The notes beneath the pieces were generated by a model. It was not told the origin of the DNA. It ran no database searches and saw only the letters and a list, made by a program, of their open reading frames with translations. A stretch of DNA of 64,000 bases from a bacterium (lineage in GTDB: Bacteria > Actinomycetota > Acidimicrobiia > Spongiisociales > Spongiisociaceae), in NCBI GenBank assembly GCA_028820935.1, contig JAPPHZ010000009.1, forward strand, positions 124,001 through 188,000, written 5' to 3'. The position numbers and the translations under genes were made by a program. Every line of letters starts with the position of its first letter. Positions within the stretch are counted from its first letter, which is position 1. Of this stretch, positions 18,014 through 27,069 are shown piece after piece.

Positions 18014-18224
18014 CGGTCCGTTACCTGGCGACGCCCCGCGGCACCAGTGGCGAGACACGTGAGCTAATGATACTCCTCATCGGTTACAAAATACAGGCCA
18101 ATGATCTATTGTGAGAAAAATGCGCTGGACCGTGACCTATCCGGCTCGGTCAGCGGCATCGTTCGCGTCGGCGCCGTTGGCCGGCCTAGGCTCGCCGGCC
18201 ATCCAAGCGCTACTCTCTCCTGAC

Positions 18225-19100
18225 ATGGAACAGCCGACCCCGGCTTTCGTGGACACCCACCACCATCTGTGGGACTTGGACTCGCTTCCCTACGCCTGGC
18301 TGACCGGAGACGGTACCCCCGGGGAGACGGACTACCTGGGTGATTACTCGGCCATCCGCGAGAACTACCTGATCGAGAACCTGTTGGCCGACTACGCACC
18401 CCAGAACGTCGTCAAGTCCGTGCATGTACAGGCCGACTTCAGCGGACCGGACCCGACGGTCGAGACCCGATGGCTCCAGGGGATCGCCGATGTCCATGGC
18501 TTCCCGCACGGGATCGTGGCCCACACGGACTTCCGGAGTCCCGATGCGGGTAGGGAACTCGACCGTCACTGCGAGAGCCCGAACATGCGGGGGGTCAGGA
18601 TGATGGGCCACGATGAGATGCTCGACGAGCCGGACTTCCGGCGTGGGGTGGCGGAGCTGGCCAAGCGTGGGCTCTCGTTCGATCTCACCGGCGAGTGGGA
18701 GAGGGCCGAAGCCGGGGTGCGGTTGGCCCGATCGTTTCCGGATATCTGGATAGTCGTCACCCACACCGGCCTGCCCTACGATCGCACCGTCGAGTGCTTC
18801 CGGCACTGGCGGTCCGGTATGAAGACGTTCGCCCTGGCGCCCAACATGGTCGTGAAGATCTCGGGTCTCGGGATGCGGGACCGGAACTGGACGGTCGACA
18901 GCATCCGTCCGTGGATCCTTGAAACTATCGAGATCTTCGGGGTGGGGCGGTGCATGTTCGGCACCAACTGGCCGGTGGACCGGCTGTACAGCGACTTCGA
19001 CACCCTGCTGGCCGCCTACCGCCGGATCGTCGCCGACTTCTCATACGATGAGCAAGAGCAGCTCTTCTCCAGGAATGCGGAGCGTTACTACCGCATTTGA
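18225..19100 (+). CDS. amidohydrolase-fold sugar lactonase (fuconolactonase-like)
   Basis: A TIM-barrel hydrolase of the amidohydrolase_2 family that opens sugar-acid lactones, 291 aa. It has the metal HxH in VDTHHHLWD (His12, His14), VKSVHVQADF, a later strand VVTHTGLPYD and the terminal FGTNWPVDRLYSDF, where Asp is the expected catalytic residue. The start at 18225 (MEQPTPA) matches the family's usual N-terminus. An upstream in-frame ATG at 18120 would add a non-homologous leader. It faces a dehydratase and two SDRs, giving a lactonase-dehydratase-dehydrogenase set. The paralogue is at 44634-45518. Confidence 0.83.
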   Translation: MEQPTPAFVDTHHHLWDLDSLPYAWLTGDGTPGETDYLGDYSAIRENYLIENLLADYAPQNVVKSVHVQADFSGPDPTVETRWLQGIADVHGFPHGIVAHTDFRSPDAGRELDRHCESPNMRGVRMMGHDEMLDEPDFRRGVAELAKRGLSFDLTGEWERAEAGVRLARSFPDIWIVVTHTGLPYDRTVECFRHWRSGMKTFALAPNMVVKISGLGMRDRNWTVDSIRPWILETIEIFGVGRCMFGTNWPVDRLYSDFDTLLAAYRRIVADFSYDEQEQLFSRNAERYYRI

Positions 19101-19134
19101 CGGTTCGCAACGCAATCCTGATCCCGGATGTTGG

Positions 19135-20274
19135 TTACTTGCGGAACACCGACCCGTCGTTGCGCATGCGGACATCCTCCGGATACTTCCATCGCGCATA
19201 CGGCAGTTCTGTGATCGCCGGGTCCAGGTCGACCCCCAACCCGGGACCTTCCGGCACCACCATGTAGCCGCCCTCACGCGTCAGGGGTGTCTTGAGCATC
19301 CCCGTACGCGGCGGCTCTTCTTCCCACGGAAGGAGTTCCAAGGTTCCGCAGTTCGGAATGGAGGCGTACAGCTGCAGAGTGGCTGCGGTGAGAAGGGGAG
19401 AGAAGGCGTTGTGGGCGATGACCTCGGCGTGGTAAGACTCGGCCAGCGCGGCGATCTTGCGGCAGTGCGTCAGGCCACCGGCCAGCCCGATGTCGGGCCG
19501 GACGACCTGTACCCCGCGGGTCAACAGTTCCCGGAACTCCCAGATCGTGTTCGAGCGCTCACCGGCGCCGATCGGGACCGTCATCTTGTTGATGACATCA
19601 CCATGCGAGTCGACGCTGTGGGGTGGGATCGGATCCTCAATGTAGTAGAGGCGGAAGGGCTCGAGTTCCCTGGTCAGCGCTACTACTTCTCCGGGGTTCA
19701 GGTCCCGGTGTATCTCAAGAATCAGGTCGCGATCCCACCCGATGGCCTCCCGGACAGCAGCCACTCGATCCACCACCACTTGGAGCATCCCACTGTACGT
19801 CTCCTGTTTCTCGACCACGTCATCAGGAAGGGCATCGATCTTTACCGCCGTGTAGCCCTGCGCGATGGCATCGCTAGCCACCTCTACGAGCTCGTCTACC
19901 GTCGAGTTGGGACCGTCGAACAGCAGCAGGTGCAGCCGTGCCCTGTCACGCTGTTTGCCGCCCATCAACTGGTAGGCGGGTACGCCGAAGTGGCGGCCCG
20001 CTATGTCCCAGAGCGCGATGTCGACCGCCGCGATCGCCGCGGTGAGCACACCGTCACGGAAGGGCTTCCAGTGGAAGTGCCTGTCCCAATGCTGCTCGAT
20101 CCGCAGCGGATCGCTCCCGACCAGCTTGTCCCGAAAGGAGTTGACGATCCGCTCCACGGATTCCGGGAAGCCCCAATGGGCCGCAGGCCCGTAGCCGACG
20201 ATTCCGCTGTCGGTCTCGATACGGACCACCAACCATTGGTAGAACAGGAGCGGCTCTACGGACTCGATTCTCAC
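19135..20274 (-). CDS. enolase-superfamily acid-sugar dehydratase
   Basis: Mandelate racemase/muconate lactonizing enzyme family, 379 aa, probably dehydrating a sugar acid to a 2-keto-3-deoxy acid. It has the N-terminal capping domain, the barrel motif AVKIDAL (Lys), metal ligands in ILEIHRDL, IEDP and GAGERSN, and a catalytic His candidate in VIAHNAFSPLL. The C-terminal capping segment with PLTREGGYMVVPEGPGLGVDLD is complete. It precedes a short inverted-repeat element and two SDR genes on the same strand. The pairing with a lactonase suggests L-fuconate or a related substrate, by context only. Confidence 0.85.
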   Translation of the reverse strand: MRIESVEPLLFYQWLVVRIETDSGIVGYGPAAHWGFPESVERIVNSFRDKLVGSDPLRIEQHWDRHFHWKPFRDGVLTAAIAAVDIALWDIAGRHFGVPAYQLMGGKQRDRARLHLLLFDGPNSTVDELVEVASDAIAQGYTAVKIDALPDDVVEKQETYSGMLQVVVDRVAAVREAIGWDRDLILEIHRDLNPGEVVALTRELEPFRLYYIEDPIPPHSVDSHGDVINKMTVPIGAGERSNTIWEFRELLTRGVQVVRPDIGLAGGLTHCRKIAALAESYHAEVIAHNAFSPLLTAATLQLYASIPNCGTLELLPWEEEPPRTGMLKTPLTREGGYMVVPEGPGLGVDLDPAITELPYARWKYPEDVRMRNDGSVFRK

Positions 20275-20292
20275 GGCTTGTTCCCTATCTCC

Positions 20293-20391
20293 CTAGTGGT
20301 CTATCTGTGAAACAGCGGCGTGATATGCGCCGGCAGCGAAGGGGCGTCGGCGGCAAGCAGGGCACGCCGAGTTGTCGCAGGCAGACCACCA
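20293..20391. mobile_element. family A inverted-repeat element, short copy
   Basis: The left end CTAGTGGTCTATCTGTG (20293-20309) pairs with the right end CGCAGGCAGACCAC (about 20376-20389), which resemble the perfect termini of the 31344-31510 element. The 99-bp copy lacks much of the interior. It lies between the dehydratase start and the SDR stop. No coding capacity, so a MITE-like derivative. Confidence 0.6.
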
Positions 20392-20393
20392 CA

Positions 20394-21215
20394 TCACCAC
20401 TCCAGATGCGCTTCCGACCAGAGGACACGGCCGTTGGTCAACATCCCCGGGGTTGCGACCGCGTAGAGGACCATCCGCGCCAGGTCATCGGGATCCTGGA
20501 AGCTACCGGTGGGAGTCTCCGCAAGGTCCCGCCGGACGACCTCGTCGAGGTCATACCCCCACAACTGGCTTCGCCGCCTGTTCACCCATTTCCACATACC
20601 GTCGTAGACCATACCGGGATAGACGATCGTGGTGGCGATGGAGCGCCGCTCCAGGGCAGTTGCCAGTGTTCTCGAGAGATAGTTGAGCGCCACCTTGCTG
20701 ACCCCGTATGCAGTGGAGGTCGGGATCGGCAACTCGGCGCCCTGGGAGCTGATGTTGACGATGATTCCCCTCCTCTGCGTATCAGGATCGACATCCTGCG
20801 CAGACATGAGCCGGGCCGCCTGCTGGGCGGCGACCAGTGGACCCTCTAGGTTGACCGCCATAACGTGGCGCCATGTATCCAGTGAGATCTCCAAGATGTC
20901 ATCCACGTGGGTGATCCCGGCGACGTTGACCAACGCGTCCAGCCGGCCGTAAACCTCCGGCGCCATCCCCACCAACCTGCGCACATCGTCCGGCCGGCTC
21001 ACGTCGGCGGGGCAGGCAACGGCAACGGAACGACCGCCGAGTTCGACCGCCAACCGATCCAAGTCCGCAACCCTCACATCCCCCAGCACCACCCGGATAC
21101 CTGCGTCCACGAACGCGCGGGCGATTGCCGCGCCGATCACTCCGGCTGCGCCCGTGATGGCCGCGACCTGGCCTGCCACCGGCGAACCCGCGCCGGGCGA
21201 GACCACTCCCACCAC
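20394..21215 (-). CDS. short-chain dehydrogenase/reductase
   Basis: NAD(P)-dependent oxidoreductase of 273 aa. It has the nucleotide motif AITGAAGVIGAAIARAF near residue 20, VNVAGIT, the catalytic Ser in VNISSQGAELP and YGVSK, and an extended C-terminal region WKWVNRRRSQLWGYDLDEV that is unusual for a classical SDR. Its start abuts the stop of the upstream SDR (21216), so the two are co-translated. Likely a sugar or keto-deoxy-sugar-acid dehydrogenase of the cluster. Confidence 0.82.
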   Translation of the reverse strand: MVGVVSPGAGSPVAGQVAAITGAAGVIGAAIARAFVDAGIRVVLGDVRVADLDRLAVELGGRSVAVACPADVSRPDDVRRLVGMAPEVYGRLDALVNVAGITHVDDILEISLDTWRHVMAVNLEGPLVAAQQAARLMSAQDVDPDTQRRGIIVNISSQGAELPIPTSTAYGVSKVALNYLSRTLATALERRSIATTIVYPGMVYDGMWKWVNRRRSQLWGYDLDEVVRRDLAETPTGSFQDPDDLARMVLYAVATPGMLTNGRVLWSEAHLEW

Positions 21216-22013
21216 CTAGCGCTCGGGTAGGAGCGCGGTAAGACCTCCGTCGACCACGAAGCTGGAGCCGGTGATGTTCGCCGCCCGTGACGAGGACAGG
21301 AACAGGACCAGACCGGCTACCTCCTTCGGATACGAGAAGCGACCAGTGGGGTACTGCTCCTCCCAATCGGCCCGCGTCTCGGCAGGCGTACGTCCCGTGT
21401 CCGTCGCGGTCAGCACGACCGCCAAGTCGACCAGCGGGGTGTACACCGAGCCGGGACATACCGCGTTCGCCCTGATGTTGTGCCTGGCTAGATCGATTGC
21501 CTCGCTCTTCGTGAGAGAGACCATGCCCGCCTTTGACACCGAGTAGGCCATTGCGCCGAGTTGGTTGCCGAAGGCCGACACCGAGGCGATGTTGACTATC
21601 GACCCGCCACCGGCGGAGATCATATGGGGTACGGCGTGCTTCGCCATGATGAACGCGGAGGTGAGGTTCGTCGCCAGGCACTTGTTCCACGACTCGAGCG
21701 ACAGCTGGACCACATCGCCTACATGGTCGACAACGCCGACGGTGTTGACCAGATGATCGATCGAACCCAGCTCACCCGCAACCGCCGAGCAGAACCTCTC
21801 GGCTTCGTCGCTGTCCGTGACGTCCAGTACCCGGCTCTTTACGACCGTGCCGCCACTTCGCAACTGCTCGGTTAGCTCATTGAGCTCGGCTCCCCGCGTG
21901 TCGCACAACGCGACGCTCGCTCCGGCAGAGGCAAACGACCTGACGATCGCTTCACCTATCCCGCCACACGCCCCGGTGATGATCACGACCTGCCCTGAAA
22001 AGTCCTCTCTCAT
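21216..22013 (-). CDS. short-chain dehydrogenase/reductase
   Basis: A classical 265 aa SDR. VIITGACGGIGEAIVRSF is at about 10-27, the cofactor-specificity Asp is in LCDTRG (NAD preference), VNTVGVVDH is the NNAG equivalent, and the catalytic tetrad includes NIASVSAFG and YSVSK. The C-terminus FVVDGGLTALLPER is normal. It heads the SDR-SDR-dehydratase run. With the lactonase it could supply the first step (aldose 1-dehydrogenase) or the last step (keto-deoxy acid dehydrogenase) of a non-phosphorylated sugar route. Confidence 0.85.
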   Translation of the reverse strand: MREDFSGQVVIITGACGGIGEAIVRSFASAGASVALCDTRGAELNELTEQLRSGGTVVKSRVLDVTDSDEAERFCSAVAGELGSIDHLVNTVGVVDHVGDVVQLSLESWNKCLATNLTSAFIMAKHAVPHMISAGGGSIVNIASVSAFGNQLGAMAYSVSKAGMVSLTKSEAIDLARHNIRANAVCPGSVYTPLVDLAVVLTATDTGRTPAETRADWEEQYPTGRFSYPKEVAGLVLFLSSSRAANITGSSFVVDGGLTALLPER

Positions 22014-22311
22014 CTCAACCCTCTCCCCGTAACGTCACCGGTCTCCAACCGGGAGTAATCGGTATCGCTCCCCGAAGGCTGGACTCGGAGCCTAGTGGCC
22101 GCCTCCAAGAGCAACTTGCCGTGCCGCTATCCATCACCGCAGAGACCCACACATCCCCACCCATGTCCCGGAGTTCGAAGCGTTCACCCATACCGGTTGA
22201 CCCGTAGCCTGTTAACGTCGCCGCCAGACGACGATCCATGCGATCGCCACCAAGCTCAGGGATATCCTTGCAATCGCATAGACGGGCGGGATGTCTCGGT
22301 AGGCGAGGAAC
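22014..22311. other. divergent intergenic region, SDR operon versus ABC operon
   Basis: About 300 bp contain no credible gene. They must carry the promoters for both operons. I find no transcription-factor gene nearby, no clear LacI or GntR palindrome and no riboswitch. AGGCGAGGAA at 22301-22310 serves as a ribosome site for the TTG start at 22312. Confidence 0.4.
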
Positions 22312-23274
22312 TTGGCCTCTTCACCAACGCGCCTCTCAGCGACCCGTAGCCCGGTGTCAAATACCGGACAGCGGAACGCCGGGCGGTCTGGCAAACGGAG
22401 CCTGCGTGACTTCACCATCCGCGACCTGGTGGTACTTGTCGGTCCGGCGTCCCTGCTGGTCGTAGGCCTCTATCTCCTGCCCTTCTTCATCAACGCTGTC
22501 CTGTCTCTCTTCTCCTGGACGGCGTTCAGGTCGGACCTTGAGTGGATCGGGCTGGAGAACTACCGGCGACTCGACCAGAACGGCCTCCTCTGGCCGACTA
22601 TCTTCCGCACCTTGCAGTTCACCGTCATCTGCGCGGGGGCAATGGTCGTGGGCTCACTCCTCCTTGCCCTGGGTCTCGAGCGCAACACCAGGAGCAACCG
22701 GATCCTACGCACGGTATTCCTGGTACCGCTGGTGCTGTCCCCCCTGGCCGCCGGATTCGTGTTCCGCGCCCTGCTCGGGCTCAAGGGAACGGTGAACACC
22801 GTCCTTTCGGCAATGACCGGGAGCGACATACAGATTGCGTGGCTCGGCAGCGGAACCCTCACCCTCGCCGTAGTCGGACTCGCCACGGCATGGCGCTGGT
22901 TCCCGATGATCCTGATCGTGTTCCTGGCGGGACTCATCTCGATTCCGGCGGATGCGATCGACGCGGCGAGGATCGACGGCGCCGGGCCCATAGCCCTGGT
23001 CCGGTACGTCAAGTTGCCGCTTCTGGCGCCGGCCATGACCTTCGCGGTCGTCGTGTCTCTGATCGTCTCCCTGAACGTCTTCGAGACCATCGTCGTACTG
23101 ACCGACGGCGGGCCCGGACGGACCACCGAGGTGCTCAACTTCCTCATCATCCAGGAGTTCGGGGAGGGTCGGTTCGCATCCGCCGCGGCACTCAGCACCG
23201 TCCTGTACGGCGCGATCTTCCTCATGATCATCGGCGTCGTGGCCCGGCTCCGGCGGAGCGAGGTGACTCTATGA
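22312..23274 (+). CDS. carbohydrate ABC transporter permease (MalF/UgpA type)
   Basis: First inner-membrane subunit of a CUT1-type sugar importer. The 320 aa have six spans and the EAA-loop DAARIDGAGPIALVRYVKLPLLAP near residue 215, which contacts the ATPase. The TTG start at 22312 has the ribosome site. The hydrophobic part begins near residue 40. The stop overlaps the next permease (ATGA). No ATPase gene is present in this operon, so a shared MsiK-like ATPase encoded elsewhere is expected. Confidence 0.88.
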   Translation: MASSPTRLSATRSPVSNTGQRNAGRSGKRSLRDFTIRDLVVLVGPASLLVVGLYLLPFFINAVLSLFSWTAFRSDLEWIGLENYRRLDQNGLLWPTIFRTLQFTVICAGAMVVGSLLLALGLERNTRSNRILRTVFLVPLVLSPLAAGFVFRALLGLKGTVNTVLSAMTGSDIQIAWLGSGTLTLAVVGLATAWRWFPMILIVFLAGLISIPADAIDAARIDGAGPIALVRYVKLPLLAPAMTFAVVVSLIVSLNVFETIVVLTDGGPGRTTEVLNFLIIQEFGEGRFASAAALSTVLYGAIFLMIIGVVARLRRSEVTL

Positions 23275-24119
23275 CCGCCGCCGGGATCCCGCTGCGCCGG
23301 CTTGCGGGTGGCACGAGGGTAGGAGTGCTCACCCTGGTGGCGCTGGTGGTCGTCGGTGCGCCGATCTGGGTCGTGATCGTCAACTCGCTCAAGCCGTACC
23401 GGGAGACCGTGTCACCCAGCCTCCGCTTCCCCGAGACCTGGATGGCCGTGGAGAACTACGGCGTGGTCTTCGCGGAGGGAGAACTGGTACGCGGTTTTCT
23501 GAACAACGCGATCGTCCTGGCGATCGCACTTCCGCTGATCCTCGTGCTGTCGGCTGCCGCGTCGTGGGCGATGGTGCGGAGTTCGTCCCGCCTGCTCACG
23601 CCGCTGCGGTACGCGATGCTGGTCGGCCTCGTCGTCCCGCCGGCGATAGTCGCCACGATCTTCACGCTCAAGCGCCTAGGAATCTACGGAGGACTTCTCG
23701 GGCTGGCGCTCTTCTATTCGGCCCTGTTCATCCCGCTCGGCGTCTTCCTGATGATCGGGTTCATCCGCACCATCCCGCGCCACCTGGAGGAGGCGGCACG
23801 GATCGACGGAGCCTCCAACCTCGACATTCTCGTCCGCATCATCATCCCGCTACTGCGGCCCGCGCTGATAACCACCACCGTGATCGTGATGGTGGCGGTG
23901 TGGAACGACTTCCTGAACCCCTTCATGCTGCTGAACGATCCGGACAACAACACCCTCATCCTGTCACTGTTCAGGTTCGCCACCGGATCGACCGCCGCCG
24001 CCTCGTACAAATGGAATCTCGTCTTCGCGGACGTTGTGGTGACGAGCGTGCCGATGATCGCCATCTTCTACTTCGTCCAGAAGTACATGGTCCACGGACT
24101 CAGCGGCACCGAACGATGA
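23271..24119 (+). CDS. carbohydrate ABC transporter permease (MalG type)
   Basis: Second permease subunit, 282 aa, with six spans. The EAA motif EEAARIDGASNLDILVRIIIPLLRP is near residue 180, and the typical C-terminal IFYFVQKYMVHGLSGT is present. The ATG overlaps the upstream stop. An in-frame extension reaches back into the previous gene but is not homologous. It pairs with the MalF-type subunit and the lipoprotein encoded after it. Confidence 0.9.
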   Translation: MTAAGIPLRRLAGGTRVGVLTLVALVVVGAPIWVVIVNSLKPYRETVSPSLRFPETWMAVENYGVVFAEGELVRGFLNNAIVLAIALPLILVLSAAASWAMVRSSSRLLTPLRYAMLVGLVVPPAIVATIFTLKRLGIYGGLLGLALFYSALFIPLGVFLMIGFIRTIPRHLEEAARIDGASNLDILVRIIIPLLRPALITTTVIVMVAVWNDFLNPFMLLNDPDNNTLILSLFRFATGSTAAASYKWNLVFADVVVTSVPMIAIFYFVQKYMVHGLSGTER

Positions 24120-24204
24120 GGGAGATCCTGACACCGCTCACAACAGATCCATGCATCACTGGTATGCCTACAGACCACATACCCACTAGTCGAGAGGAGG
24201 AACA

Positions 24205-25620
24205 GTGGGACAGAAACCAACTACACGCCTGATCATCCTGGGAGTAGCGCTGGCCCTGGTAGGGCTCGCGTGCGGCGAAGAGGCGGCCGAGGAAGCCACG
24301 ACGCAAGCCACAGTCGCCGCCACCGAAGCAACCGTGGCCGCCACGGAGGCAACGGACGCACCGACCACGACCGCGGCCCCGGAGACCACGGCTATGGCCG
24401 AATCCGAGCCGGCCCTGCCGTTCGAGGGTGTGGAGCTCCAACTCTGGCGTCCCAACTGGGACCAGGCAGGCATCGACGCCATAACCGAGGGATTCCAGGA
24501 GCTGACAGGCGCCGTGATCGAGGTCACGATGATCCCGCCGACCGCGTCGGACAACGTCCTGCCGCGATGGGCGGCTGGTGAGCGGCCGGACATTCTCTAC
24601 CTCGAGGGGTTCTCGAGCGTGATAGCCACGCTCAATCCGGCCGAGAACCTGTTATCGCTGGACGGTATGGACTTCACGGCCAATATCACACCCGCTCTCT
24701 CCCCGTTCGGCGTGATCGATGGTGTCCGCTACTGGGCGCCGCTGACCGCACCGACGGTGAACGGGTTGCTGTACAACAAGAAGGTGGTTGCTGACCTGGG
24801 GCTCGAGCTTCCGGGCACCCTGGACGAGATGCTCTCCTTCTGCGCGACGGCCCGCGACGCCGGCACCACACCCGTGATCATCGGCGAGGCCTCCACCTTC
24901 ATGGGATGGGTCGTCCAGCAGGCGATGATCGCCGACTACCTGGTGGCCAATCCCGACCTAGTCGAGCGGCTCCAGAGCGGCCAGGCGAGCTTCACGGATC
25001 CCGAGTTCGTAAAGCGACTGCAGGCGCTCCGGGACATGAAGGACGCCGACTGCTTCCAGGAGAACGCGGAGGCGGTCGACTTCTCGACGTCGATGACCAG
25101 CTTTATGGAGGACGAAGGCGCCATCTGGGCCTGCGCATCCTTCTGCATCCCGGACCTGCTGGGGGCCTTCGGCCCCGAGGCGGTGGAGGAGAAGGTCGGA
25201 TTCCTGCCGATCTCCTACGCCGAGACGGCCGTCTGGCTGTACGGAGCGGACCATTGGGGAGTGCTCCTGGCCAAGACCGGTGATGCGGAACGTGAAGCCG
25301 CGGCACGTGCATACGTGGACTACATCACGGGCGAGGGCTATCCGCTGTACCTCGAGAAGGCTCGCGAGCCGTCCCGGTACCCCAACCACCCGGTACCGGA
25401 TCCCGACGCGTTACCGACGCCCGTGAAAACGGGCCAGGCAGCCGCCAGCGAGTATCCCGCAGCAGCAGCGCTCGACCCGAGGCTGCTCTGCTCGTTCGGT
25501 GACCTGTTTACCTTCCTGTCGGAACTGTTCGTGGGCCAGAAGACAGCGATAGAAATCGCCGAGGCCATGGACAGCGCCTTCGCCCAGTCCTGTGCCGATC
25601 TCGGAGTGCCGGGCTTCTAG
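24205..25620 (+). CDS. sugar ABC transporter substrate-binding lipoprotein
   Basis: Family-1 extracellular solute-binding protein, 471 aa. It has a signal peptide with lipobox LVGLAC (Cys23), then a Thr/Ala/Glu linker to about residue 70, then a two-lobed binding domain (VELQLWRPNWDQAGIDAITEGFQELTG, GVRYWAPLTAPTVNGLLYNKKV). The GTG start at 24205 follows GAGAGGAGG. It imports an oligosaccharide or sugar acid for the adjacent catabolic genes. A perfect GC hairpin follows the stop. Confidence 0.9.
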   Translation: MGQKPTTRLIILGVALALVGLACGEEAAEEATTQATVAATEATVAATEATDAPTTTAAPETTAMAESEPALPFEGVELQLWRPNWDQAGIDAITEGFQELTGAVIEVTMIPPTASDNVLPRWAAGERPDILYLEGFSSVIATLNPAENLLSLDGMDFTANITPALSPFGVIDGVRYWAPLTAPTVNGLLYNKKVVADLGLELPGTLDEMLSFCATARDAGTTPVIIGEASTFMGWVVQQAMIADYLVANPDLVERLQSGQASFTDPEFVKRLQALRDMKDADCFQENAEAVDFSTSMTSFMEDEGAIWACASFCIPDLLGAFGPEAVEEKVGFLPISYAETAVWLYGADHWGVLLAKTGDAEREAAARAYVDYITGEGYPLYLEKAREPSRYPNHPVPDPDALPTPVKTGQAAASEYPAAAALDPRLLCSFGDLFTFLSELFVGQKTAIEIAEAMDSAFAQSCADLGVPGF

Positions 25621-25667
25621 CCGGCATCGGATGTGACAGCCATTTAGCAGACAACCCGACGAACTAT

Positions 25668-25700
25668 CCGGCCCCCGCGTTCCGACGGCGCGGGGGCCGG
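25668..25700. terminator. perfect 12-bp hairpin after the binding-protein gene
   Basis: CCGGCCCCCGCG at 25668-25679 pairs perfectly with CGCGGGGGCCGG at 25689-25700 across a 9-base loop, 48 bases after the stop. There is no T-run, as is common in GC-rich actinobacteria. It is the likely end of the ABC operon or a 3' stabiliser. Confidence 0.7.
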
Positions 25701-25741
25701 CACGCCCGAGTCGCCAATGCATCCAGCCGGAACATCCCCCT

Positions 25742-26044
25742 GTCAAAAGAGGGCGAACTATCGTCGCCCCACCAGCTTCGACCGTGGTTCTCACCGGCAT
25801 CGGTCTGGAGGCTCGACTGGCCGCCAACACCATCGACGTGGTGGTTCGCGAGCTGACCATCAGGGGTGCTGCCGCATCTCGCGGGCAGTTCGGAAGATCC
25901 CTGGAGTTGATCGCGAGCGGCCAGGCATCCGTCAGCCCGCTGGTAACGCACCGATTGCCCTGGACGCACGCAAACTCCGCCATGCGGACCGTTCAGAGCG
26001 ACCGAACCATCGGGAAGGGTCTCCTCGACCATACGAATGAGTGA
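25742..26044 (+). pseudogene. C-terminal fragment of a zinc-type alcohol dehydrogenase
   Basis: The frame reads VKRGRTIV then TIDVVVRELTIRGAAASRGQFGRSLELIASG and VSPLVTHRLPW. This is the C-terminal part of a medium-chain threonine or sorbitol dehydrogenase-like protein, from the end of the NAD domain onward. Zinc ligands, the Rossmann glycine motif and the whole N-terminal half are missing, and no start with a ribosome site is present. It appears to be the relic of a deletion next to the ABC operon. Confidence 0.65.
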
Positions 26045-26116
26045 GCGCCCGTTGACACACTCGCTGGTCCGGTTGACGAGGTCCCTCACCCACGTAAGTA
26101 TGCAAGGACTGCGCGG

Positions 26117-26279
26117 TCAGGGTGGGCCTATGACCTCGAACTCGGTATGGCGATGACCGAGACGGATCCGATAGAAGGAGAAGTCGTTACGGTCCATTGT
26201 GAAGATTCTTCGGAGATCTAGTTTTTCGGCAATCGCGACGAGGGAGGCATCGGCCAGATCTTGTAGTCCTGTGCCCCCC
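26117..26279 (-). pseudogene. C-terminal remnant of a PIN-domain toxin
   Basis: Translation on the minus strand gives GLQDLADASLVAIAEKLDLRR then IFTMDRNDFSFYRIRLG, ending at the stop at 26117. This is the last third of a VapC-like PIN nuclease, with the conserved Asp of LADAS and of TMDRNDF. The N-terminal two thirds, including the first catalytic Asp, are absent. The fragment is cut off just after the adjacent SDR gene's stop, so a rearrangement joined the two. Confidence 0.6.
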
Positions 26280-26285
26280 GGCCGA

Positions 26286-27053
26286 TCAGTACATCAGGAA
26301 GCCGCCGCTCACGTTTAGGGTTGCGCCGCTCACGTAGGAGGCGTGATCGCTGGCCAGGAACACCACCACACCCCCGAGTTCCGATGGATCGGCGACCCGC
26401 TTCAGCGGGGTCGCTTCCTTGAGAGCTTCGAACACCTCGGGCGCCAGGTCGTCCATGAGCATGGGGGTATCGACCAGGCCGGGGGCGATGGCGTTGACCC
26501 GGATCTGGTGGGGACCGTAGGTACGCGCCAGGCCTCTGGTCATCGAGACGATCCCTCCCTTGGATGCGCAGTAGACGACCGAACCGCCGAAGCCGCCGGT
26601 CCACCACCCTTGGGACGAGAACAGGGTGATGCTCCCGCCCTCGCCTGCTTCGATCATCGCGTCTGCGGCGGCCCGGCAGAGGAAGAAGCTGGCCTTGAGG
26701 TTGGTGTCCAACTGGAAGTCCCAGTCGGCTTCGGTCACGTCGTCAACAGAGTCCTGGCGGGCCAGGACCGCCGCCAGGTGGGCCAGCGCCTTGAGGCCGC
26801 CCAACTCGTCGTAGGCCCGGGCGATCAAGGCGCGGTGGGCATCGAGGTCCCTCAGGTCCTGGCCCACCGCGATGTGCCCATCGCCTTGCATCCCCGCCAC
26901 CACCTCGTCAGCGGCCGCCTGGTGGAGGTCGACCGCCATCACACGCGCCCCGGCGGTAGCGAAGGCCTCGGCCGTGGCCCGACCGATCCCTCCGGCGGCT
27001 CCGGTGACTATCACCCCTTGCCCTTCGAGTCCGGAAGCCACGCTCCAAGCCAT
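26286..27053 (-). CDS. short-chain dehydrogenase/reductase
   Basis: Classical SDR, 255 aa. It has VIVTGAAGGIGRATAEAFATAG near residue 14, Asp in MAVDLHQ suggesting NAD, HLAAVLA in place of NNAG, SSQGWWTGG and YCASK. The C-terminus VSGATLNVSGGFLMY is complete. The start at 27053 was chosen for the GGAGGAGAG ribosome site seven bases upstream. The ATG at 27116 lies in the neighbouring gene. It follows the enolase-superfamily gene on the same strand, overlapping none of it, and probably oxidises a sugar or sugar acid. Confidence 0.85.
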   Translation of the reverse strand: MAWSVASGLEGQGVIVTGAAGGIGRATAEAFATAGARVMAVDLHQAAADEVVAGMQGDGHIAVGQDLRDLDAHRALIARAYDELGGLKALAHLAAVLARQDSVDDVTEADWDFQLDTNLKASFFLCRAAADAMIEAGEGGSITLFSSQGWWTGGFGGSVVYCASKGGIVSMTRGLARTYGPHQIRVNAIAPGLVDTPMLMDDLAPEVFEALKEATPLKRVADPSELGGVVVFLASDHASYVSGATLNVSGGFLMY

Positions 27054-27069
27054 GCTCTCTCCTCCGTAC

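Noticed and set aside
18919-20310. A 463-codon plus-strand frame across the dehydratase gene
   Set aside because: It is antisense to a complete enolase-superfamily enzyme with metal-ligand motifs and has no recognisable domain itself.
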